A DNA stretch of 42,752 bases from Acidobacteriota bacterium (GTDB lineage Bacteria; Acidobacteriota; Terriglobia; Terriglobales; SCQP01). The notes under the pieces were generated by a model. It had not been told where the DNA came from and did not search any database. It was given only the letters and a program-made list of their open reading frames with translations. The position numbers were made by a program, and so were the translations under genes. Below are positions 36,351 to 42,752 of the stretch, piece by piece. Within the stretch, counting starts at the first letter, position 1; every line of letters starts with the position of its first letter. The stretch is from contig DAIDIF010000078.1 of NCBI GenBank assembly GCA_027451805.1, forward strand, positions 1 to 42,752. The letters run 5' to 3'.

Positions 36351-37469
36351 ATGAGGCCTTCCGATTCGTTTCAGGCTGCGGCAACAGCGTCCGCCGTACA
36401 TCCGGCGGCTACCGACCTGAGCTTATCGCCCTGGGTGGTGATCTGGGAACTCACCCAGGCGTGCGCGCTGGCCTGCCGACACTGTCGCGCCAGCGCGCAG
36501 GCCTCACGCCATCCCGCCGAGCTCTCGACCGAAGAGGGCCGGCGCCTGCTTGACGACATCGCGGCGCTGCAGCCGGCGGTGCTGGTGCTGACCGGCGGCG
36601 ACCCGCTGGTGCGGCCCGATCTGTTCGAGTTGGCGCAGCACGCGGTGGGGCTGGGGTTGGATGTGGCGCTGACGCCGAGCGGCACGCCGAATCTGAACGC
36701 AGCCGCGATCGGGCGCATCCAGGATGCGGGCATCAACCGCATCGCGATCAGCCTGGATGGCGCCAGCGCCGCCTCGCACGACCGTTTCCGCGGCGTCGAG
36801 GGCTCGTTCGCGATCACGCTGGCGGCGGCGCGCGAGGCCGCGCGGCGCGGACTGCCGGTGCAGGTCAATACCACCGCGAACCAGGGGAACATCGCCGAGA
36901 TGCCGGCGATCCGCGACCTGCTGGACGAGCTCGGCATCGCGATGTGGAGCGTGTTCTTCGTCGTGCCGGTGGGCAGGGCGGCAACGCGCGACATGCTGAA
37001 CGCGGAGCAATCCGAGGAGTTGTTCGATTTTCTCTATGCCACCGGCGCGCGGGGAAAGTATCTGGTGCGCACCACCGAGGCGCCGCACTATCGCCGCTAC
37101 CTGCGCCAGCGCCAGGCGGAGTCGCACCGCGACAGCCCCGCGTTCCGCTGGTCGCGGCGGGCGGCGCCGCGCGGCATCGGCGACGGCGCCGGGTTGGTCT
37201 TCGTCTCCCACACGGGCGAGGTGTTTCCCAGCGGCTTCTTGCCGCTTTCGGCGGGTAACGTCCGCCGGCAGCCGCTGGGCCAGATTTACCGCGAGTCGCC
37301 GATGTTTTGCGCCATCCGCGACCGCGACCGCTTGGGCGGCAAATGCGGGATCTGCGAATTCCGCAAGATCTGCGGCGGCTCGCGCGCCCGCGCCTACGCC
37401 ATGACCGGCGACTACCTGGCCGAAGATCCGGTGTGCGCCTACCAGCCGCGCGGCCTGGCGGTGCAGTAG
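36351..37469 (+). CDS. Radical SAM/SPASM domain protein (heme-biosynthesis AhbD/NirJ-like or TIGR04053-like)
   Basis: CALACRHCRA (CxxxCxxC), VLTGGDPL, ISLDGASAASHDRFRG and C-terminal KCGICEFRKICGGSRARAYAMTGD. Confidence 0.88.
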   Translation: MRPSDSFQAAATASAVHPAATDLSLSPWVVIWELTQACALACRHCRASAQASRHPAELSTEEGRRLLDDIAALQPAVLVLTGGDPLVRPDLFELAQHAVGLGLDVALTPSGTPNLNAAAIGRIQDAGINRIAISLDGASAASHDRFRGVEGSFAITLAAAREAARRGLPVQVNTTANQGNIAEMPAIRDLLDELGIAMWSVFFVVPVGRAATRDMLNAEQSEELFDFLYATGARGKYLVRTTEAPHYRRYLRQRQAESHRDSPAFRWSRRAAPRGIGDGAGLVFVSHTGEVFPSGFLPLSAGNVRRQPLGQIYRESPMFCAIRDRDRLGGKCGICEFRKICGGSRARAYAMTGDYLAEDPVCAYQPRGLAVQ

Positions 37470-37494
37470 CCCTCACCGAGCGCCGGGCGAAGCC

Positions 37495-37584
37495 TGGCGG
37501 AGAGGGAGGGATTCGAACCCCCGGTACCCTTTCGGGTACACACGCTTTCGAGGCGCGCGCCTTCAACCACTCGGCCACCTCTCC
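37495..37584 (-). tRNA. tRNA-Ser (anticodon CGA)
   Basis: Minus strand GGAGAGGTGGCCGAGTGGTTGAAGGCGCGCGCCTCGAAAGCGTGTGTACCCGAAAGGGTACCGGGGGTTCGAATCCCTCCCTCTCCGCCA; long variable arm; anticodon loop CTCGAAA. Confidence 0.95.
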
Positions 37585-37640
37585 GCAGCGCTGGGCGGGC
37601 CGATGCGGCCTGCCAGAGCTTCTATTGTAACGGTGGATGG

Positions 37641-38102
37641 CTAGCCGCGGCGGGCGCGGAAGAAGGCCTGCACCACGCCGCCACACTCCTCCGCCAGCAC
37701 GCCGGCGGTGACCTCGAAGCCGTGGTTCAGGGCGGGATGCGCGGCCAGCGAGGGGATCGCCCGCAGCGCCCCGGCCTTGGGCTCGTCGGCGCCGTAGACC
37801 AGCCGCGCGATGCGCGCCTGGATCAGCGCGCCCACGCACATCGCGCAGGGCTCGATCGTGACATAAGCCACGCAGCCGCCGAGGCGGTGGTTGCCCAGCT
37901 TCCAGGCGGCTTCGCGCAGCGCCACCAGCTCGGCATGCGCGGTGGGATCGACGTCGAGGCGGGTGCGGTTGTAGCCGCGGCCGAGCACGTCGCCGTCGGC
38001 CGTGAGCACGATCGCGCCCACCGGAACCTCGCCCGCCAATTCGGCGGCGCGCGCCAAGGCCAGCGCCGCGCGCATCCAATGCTCGTCGTCGAAAGCCTTC
38101 AC
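37641..38102 (-). CDS. tadA: tRNA-specific adenosine deaminase
   Basis: TAHAELVALREA (HAE) and EPCAMCVGALIQARI (PCxxC). Confidence 0.93.
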   Translation of the reverse strand: MKAFDDEHWMRAALALARAAELAGEVPVGAIVLTADGDVLGRGYNRTRLDVDPTAHAELVALREAAWKLGNHRLGGCVAYVTIEPCAMCVGALIQARIARLVYGADEPKAGALRAIPSLAAHPALNHGFEVTAGVLAEECGGVVQAFFRARRG

Positions 38103-39373
38103 GCGTACTTCAGCCAGCGCAGCAGTTCGGGCAGGGTGGGACGCTTGCCGGTCATGAGGATGCCCACGCGATAGATTTTAGCCGTGATCCGGGTGCAGGC
38201 GAGGAACGTGGCCAGGCAGAGCGCCATGGCCAACAGCACCTGCCACAGCGGCGGATGCGAGACCGCGACGCGGACCACCATCAGGATGGGAGCGAAGAAG
38301 GGGATGAGCGACAGCACCACGCTGAGCGTGCTGCCGGGATTGGCCATCACGAGAAACGCCAGGTAGATGGCGGCGACCAGCACCATGGTCAGCGGCATCT
38401 GGGTCTGCTGCGCCTCCTGGTCGCTCGAGACCATGGCGCCGATCGCGGCATAGATGCTGGCGTAGAGCAGAAAGCCGAGGATGAAGAAAACGAAGAACGA
38501 GATATAGAGCAAAGCGGGGAGATGGGGGACGTAGGCGGAAAGCGTGGCGCCGCCGATCTTCGCCATGGCCAGGCCGTAACCGGCGGCCAGCGCCAGCAGG
38601 GCGGCCCAGACGCCGAGCTGGGCGAGCGCGGTGGCGGCCACGCCGAGGATCTTGCCCATCATGAGCGAAAACGGATCCACGGCGGAGAGCAGGACTTCGG
38701 AGATGCGCGAGGTCTTCTCCTCCACCACGGCGCGCATGACCACCACGCCGTACAGCAACAGCGTCATGTAGAGCGCGCCCACCAGCACCGCCACCACGAT
38801 GGCGCCCCGCCCGTTGTCGGCCTGCTCGCCTCCGAGCCGGCTCACTTTCACCTGATTCAGCTTGAATCCGCCCGCCATGCCGTCGATCTGCGCGGGCGAG
38901 AGTCCCGCCCGCATCATGCGCGCCCGGTTGACCGCCTGGCCGAGGTGCGCCTGCAAGCTTTCGCGCACCGCGACCGCGGCGGTGTTGCGGGCGTGGTAGA
39001 CGGCGGTGCGGGCGGTGACGATGGCGGCGGGGACGACGAGGTAGCCGTCGTAGCGCTTGGCGAGGACCTGCTGGCGCAGCGCCGCCTCGACCGCGGGCAG
39101 CGTGGCCGGCGTGGCGGCGACGCGGTGCAGGACGAATTCGGGCTGGCCGTTATCGAGCCTGGCGCCCAGCGCCTGGGCCAGCGGCGCGTAGAATCCGGGC
39201 GCGAGGTTGACGACGGCGATGTTACTCGAGACGTTCTGGCTTGCCTGCACGATCTTGTACTCCATGAACAGGAAGCCGGCGGCGATGAGTGGGATGCCGA
39301 TGGTGAAGAAGAGAAAGCCGCGGGTGCGCACGCGGGTCAGCAGCTCGCGCTTGATGATGACCAGGATCTTCAT
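38099..39373 (-). CDS. ABC-2 type permease (NatB-like)
   Basis: MKILVIIKRELLTRVRTRGFLFFTIGIPLI and VVEEKTSRISEVLLSAVDPFSLMMGKILG. Confidence 0.9.
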   Translation of the reverse strand: MKILVIIKRELLTRVRTRGFLFFTIGIPLIAAGFLFMEYKIVQASQNVSSNIAVVNLAPGFYAPLAQALGARLDNGQPEFVLHRVAATPATLPAVEAALRQQVLAKRYDGYLVVPAAIVTARTAVYHARNTAAVAVRESLQAHLGQAVNRARMMRAGLSPAQIDGMAGGFKLNQVKVSRLGGEQADNGRGAIVVAVLVGALYMTLLLYGVVVMRAVVEEKTSRISEVLLSAVDPFSLMMGKILGVAATALAQLGVWAALLALAAGYGLAMAKIGGATLSAYVPHLPALLYISFFVFFILGFLLYASIYAAIGAMVSSDQEAQQTQMPLTMVLVAAIYLAFLVMANPGSTLSVVLSLIPFFAPILMVVRVAVSHPPLWQVLLAMALCLATFLACTRITAKIYRVGILMTGKRPTLPELLRWLKYA

Positions 39374-40326
39374 CCGTTGGCGGCTCCGGCGCCGGCGCCC
39401 GGCGGGGTGACGGAAGCGGCGCCGACGGTTTCAAGAAAGATCTGGTTCAGCGTGGGCTCGAGCTGCTCGCAACCGGTGAGCTCGAGCTGCGGCGCCAGAA
39501 AACGGACAATCGCGGCCACGCCGGCGCCCGACTGGGCTTCGGGGGAGAGTTTGAGTTCGGCCGCATTGCCGAAGTCGTCCACGCCGAGCACGCCGGGCGC
39601 CTGGCGCAGCAGCGCCGCCTCGCCGCGATAGCTCACCCGCAGGGTGGATTTGCCGGCCGCGGCGCGGACATCCGCGAGCTTGCCGTCGAGCACCTTGCGC
39701 CCGCGGTGAATGAGGCAGACGTAATCGCAGAGGCGCTCGGCCTCCTCCATGCGGTGCGTGGAGAAGAGAATGGTCTTGCCCTGGGCGCGCAGGTCCAGCA
39801 GGATGTCCTTCAACTGGTTGGCGTTGACCGGATCGAGACCGCTGGAAAACTCGTCCAGGATCAGGATGGGCGGATCGGCAATGACGGCGGCGATGAACTG
39901 GATCTTCTGCTGCATGCCCTTGGAGAGGTCGTTGACTTTCTTGTCCGCCCAGGCGCCCAGCTCGACCCTTTCCAACCAGCGCCGCACGCGCCCCTTCGCC
40001 TCAGACGCCGGAACCCGCTTGAGTTCGGCCAGAAACTCGAGCATCTCGCCGACCTTCATCTTTTGGTAGAGCCCGCGTTCCTCGGGCAGATAGCCGATCA
40101 GGTCCTTGGTGTCGGCTCCGGCCGCCCGCCCCTGGATGCGGATGCTGCCGGCGTCGGGCATGAGGATGTTGACGATCATGCGAATGGTCGTCGTCTTGCC
40201 GCTGCCGTTGGGCCCGAGGAAGCCGCAGACCGCGCCTTCGGGCACCGTAAGCGAGAGCGCATCCACGGCGCGCACCTCGCCGTAAGACTTGGAAATCGCG
40301 TCGCAGGCGATGGCCGCGCCAGCCAT
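39370..40326 (-). CDS. ABC transporter ATP-binding protein (NatA-like)
   Basis: GPNGSGKTTTIRM, LSKGMQQKIQFIAAVIADPPILILDEFSSGLDPVN. Confidence 0.94.
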   Translation of the reverse strand: MAGAAIACDAISKSYGEVRAVDALSLTVPEGAVCGFLGPNGSGKTTTIRMIVNILMPDAGSIRIQGRAAGADTKDLIGYLPEERGLYQKMKVGEMLEFLAELKRVPASEAKGRVRRWLERVELGAWADKKVNDLSKGMQQKIQFIAAVIADPPILILDEFSSGLDPVNANQLKDILLDLRAQGKTILFSTHRMEEAERLCDYVCLIHRGRKVLDGKLADVRAAAGKSTLRVSYRGEAALLRQAPGVLGVDDFGNAAELKLSPEAQSGAGVAAIVRFLAPQLELTGCEQLEPTLNQIFLETVGAASVTPPGAGAGAANG

Positions 40327-40337
40327 AAGGCAGTATT

Positions 40338-41390
40338 CTACCGGATCGATGACTGCAGCAGCGTGAAGCGGCGGCCGTAGCCGGTGAGCTCGAGATAGCC
40401 TTCACCGGCGATCGCGCGGCCCTGCTGGCGGCCGTGCACAGCCACCGCGCCTTCCCAATAGGTCACGCCGATCACCGGGTCGTGGACGAGCTGGTCGTCC
40501 AGCCGCGCCGTCACCGTCGCCTGCAGGCCCAGCTTCGGGGCCGCGATGCGCCAGGCAACGGGGTAGCCGTGCCAGGCGTGGAGCGGCGTCAGCGTGAAGT
40601 CGCCGGCGCCGAGCGCCAGCGGCCGGCCGCCGCGCGGCAGCCAGGTGCCGGCGGAGTGCGGATCGCGGCCGCCGCCCACGCGGCGCAGGTTGAACAGCAT
40701 GAGGTCGCCCGCCGGCAGGTGCAGCCCCATCCAGTCCCAGCCCTGCTGATGCGGCGAGAGCTGGTTGCTGGCGAACTCATGGTCCATCCAGGCCAGGCCG
40801 CTGACCGCGTGGCCGTTGATCGTGCCGGAGGCGCGGAGATGGGGGAACGAGTAGTAGTAGGACGCCTGGCCGGAGGCGCTGCCCTTCTGGCTCCAGCCGT
40901 GGACGCCGTTGAGCATGCGCGGGCCGGGTACAAGCCTGAGATCGAGCGCCATGCGCGGCTGGACGCCCCAGGCGGCGCGCAGACGGACGGGGCCGCTGGC
41001 GCCAAAGCGGGCGCGCCAGTTTTCGTTGAACAGGGTGAAGCCGGAGGCGGCCAGCGGGGTAAGGCCAGCCTGCGACCAGTCGCCGCGGCGGGCGCGGGTG
41101 TCGAGCAGAAAACGTTTCGCGGCGACGTCGGTGATGGCGAAGTGAGTGAAGTAAAGATCCTGGCGCAGCGTCGCGCCGGGAAACGGCGAGATGCGGAAAA
41201 AGGTGAGCTCGAAGCCGAACGCGCGGCCTTGGGCGGTGTGTAGATTGCCGGTGAAGTACCACCATTCGTTGGCAAAGTGCGCGTGGGCGTAGTCGTCGCG
41301 CGGAAACTGCCAATGGTAGCCCGGCAGCGCCAGCCGGAACGACGGCGGGAGCAGCAGGAACAGCGCCAGCAGGCAGCGGGCGAAGCTCAT
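40338..41390 (-). CDS. Lipocalin-like AttH/CrtC-type protein (carotenoid 1,2-hydratase-like)
   Basis: Signal peptide, QFPRDDYAHAHFANEWWYFTGNL, YFTHFAITD and SGLAWMDHEFASNQLSPHQQGWDWMGLHL. Confidence 0.9.
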   Translation of the reverse strand: MSFARCLLALFLLLPPSFRLALPGYHWQFPRDDYAHAHFANEWWYFTGNLHTAQGRAFGFELTFFRISPFPGATLRQDLYFTHFAITDVAAKRFLLDTRARRGDWSQAGLTPLAASGFTLFNENWRARFGASGPVRLRAAWGVQPRMALDLRLVPGPRMLNGVHGWSQKGSASGQASYYYSFPHLRASGTINGHAVSGLAWMDHEFASNQLSPHQQGWDWMGLHLPAGDLMLFNLRRVGGGRDPHSAGTWLPRGGRPLALGAGDFTLTPLHAWHGYPVAWRIAAPKLGLQATVTARLDDQLVHDPVIGVTYWEGAVAVHGRQQGRAIAGEGYLELTGYGRRFTLLQSSIR

Positions 41391-42752
41391 TCGGCCTCCA
41401 GCGCGGCCGGCGTGGCGAGACGAAGCGCGGAGCGGGCGGGCAGAACCCCGGCCGCGAGCGTAGCCAGCCAGATGAGAACCGTCGCCGAGGCGAGGTAGGC
41501 CCAGGGCCAATGGAACTGGATGGTCCAGCCGAAGGATTGGACGTTGACCACGCGCACCAGAATCAGCGCCAGCGCCGCCGCCATGGCCCAACCCAGCACG
41601 AGGGCGAGCGTGGCCAGCAGGCCGGCTTCGGCGAGCAGCAGGCGGCGGAGCTGTCCGCGGGTGGCGCCGAGGAAGCGCAGGATGGCGAACTCGCGGGCGC
41701 GTTCCAGCACCACCGCCAGCAAGGTGTTGCCGACGCCGAGGATGGCGACCAGCAGGGTGATGGCCTCGAGCGCGTAGGTGATGCGGAAGGTCTGGTCGAA
41801 CACCGCCATGGCCTGGGCGCGCAGGGCGGCGTTGTCATTGACGACCAGGCCGGCGCGAGCGCCGGCGCGCTCCAGCACGCGGCGGCGAAGCGCGGCGGCG
41901 GTGACGCCGGGGGCGGCGTCGAGGCCGAGTTCGCTGACCGGAGGCGGGCCGAAGATGCGCGTGTACAGCGCCGGACTGAGCGCGAGGACGCCGTTGCTGG
42001 TGGTGTAGTCGTAGTAGACGCCGGCCAGACGGAGTTCCGCCGTACCGGCGGGTCCCGCGAGCGTGAAGCGGTCGCCGGGCCAAAGATGAAAGCGGCGGGC
42101 GAAGGGCTCGGAGGCGAGGACCGGACCGGCGCCGCCGGCGAGGAAACGGGGATGCGGCAGAGCGGCGTCGCCGCGCAGAGCCCAGCGGGTATTGACCTCG
42201 ATCGGGCGGCCGCGAAACTGCCAGAGCTGGGTATGGCTGGCGGCGGCGGCGCGCACGCCGGGGGTGGCGGCGAGCGCGGCGACCAGGGCGGGGGCGAGCG
42301 CGACCGGGCGGGTGCGATTCCAGTCGGCGGCGCGGATGAAGACGTCGTTGCGCAACTGCTGGCCGATCCAGACCTGGACGGTGGTACGGAAGCTGCCCAC
42401 CAAAATGGCAACGCCGAGCAGCACGCCGGCGGCGGTGGCCACGGCGACGGCGATGAGCGAACTGCGGCGGAGAGCGCCGCCGAGTGCGCCGGCGGCGAGG
42501 CCGAGCGCAGCCTGCCGCCGCCGCAGGAAGGCGGCGCGCAGACGCGGGAGCGCAACCGCGAGCAGCGGCGGGGCGAGCGCGGCGCAGGCGAGCACGGCCG
42601 CGAGCGCGCTGAGGAATCCGAACCAGGGGACGCCGAGCGGCCCGCCGGGTTCGGGCAGGCGGGCGGCGGCGACGGCCGCGACAGCCAGCCCCGCGGCCAC
42701 CACCCCCACCTGAACTCCTATTTCGACGACCAGCCGAAGGGCTTCGGGCTGC
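41387..42752 (-). CDS. ABC transporter permease, FtsX-like (5' truncated at window edge)
   Basis: Frame open to the window end; the ORF-track start at 42709 is an internal GTG. LVAILGVGNTLLAVVLERAREFAILRFLGATRGQLRRLLLAEAGLLA. ATGA overlap with the AttH gene. Confidence 0.88.
   Translation of the reverse strand, partial: QPEALRLVVEIGVQVGVVAAGLAVAAVAAARLPEPGGPLGVPWFGFLSALAAVLACAALAPPLLAVALPRLRAAFLRRRQAALGLAAGALGGALRRSSLIAVAVATAAGVLLGVAILVGSFRTTVQVWIGQQLRNDVFIRAADWNRTRPVALAPALVAALAATPGVRAAAASHTQLWQFRGRPIEVNTRWALRGDAALPHPRFLAGGAGPVLASEPFARRFHLWPGDRFTLAGPAGTAELRLAGVYYDYTTSNGVLALSPALYTRIFGPPPVSELGLDAAPGVTAAALRRRVLERAGARAGLVVNDNAALRAQAMAVFDQTFRITYALEAITLLVAILGVGNTLLAVVLERAREFAILRFLGATRGQLRRLLLAEAGLLATLALVLGWAMAAALALILVRVVNVQSFGWTIQFHWPWAYLASATVLIWLATLAAGVLPARSALRLATPAALEAE

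Overview
GC-rich bacterial chromosomal window, acidobacterial in character (an inference from gene content, not tested). It is mostly housekeeping and accessory metabolism, packed into tight operons with many ATGA overlaps. Supported content: a 5'-truncated Kgd-like fused E2-E1 2-oxoglutarate dehydrogenase; a minus-strand trio of a small beta-sandwich protein, a secreted S8 protease with QSTASVLN repeats, and an HD-GYP protein; ltaE, hemW, a LacD-like aldolase, a GH15 glucoamylase, a site-2 protease with CBS domains, and a VIT1/CCC1 transporter; era, nrdR, a SYLF protein and thiO; a KdsD-KdsC-YbgC-HutH-S9 peptidase operon; YyaL/DUF255, a cysteine-less redoxin and mutY; tRNA-Val(GAC); a CBS protein and a Cys-rich orphan; MacA/LolD/FtsX-like genes; an SLC13/ArsB-like permease; a YciI-ECF42-like sigma-secreted orphan operon; YwiC and a radical SAM/SPASM protein; tRNA-Ser(CGA); tadA, NatAB-like ABC genes, an AttH/CrtC-like lipocalin and an FtsX permease (truncated). 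The best candidate for an undescribed system is the protease operon at 3341-6437. Eight exact tandem copies plus five dispersed exact copies of QSTASVLN lie between the propeptide-like region and the catalytic domain and inside a large Asp-His insertion. The copies are peptide-identical but differ in codons, including a TCC/AGC serine switch. Other notable observations: a predicted ECF promoter (TGTCGA-N17-CGTC) upstream of the ECF operon, a recurring TAGNNT box 6-8 nt upstream of start codons suggesting leaderless transcripts, a redoxin-fold protein with no cysteine, and a perfect inverted repeat whose ends are the stop codons of two convergent genes. Nothing was searched or computed with tools. 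All family names come from motif recognition.
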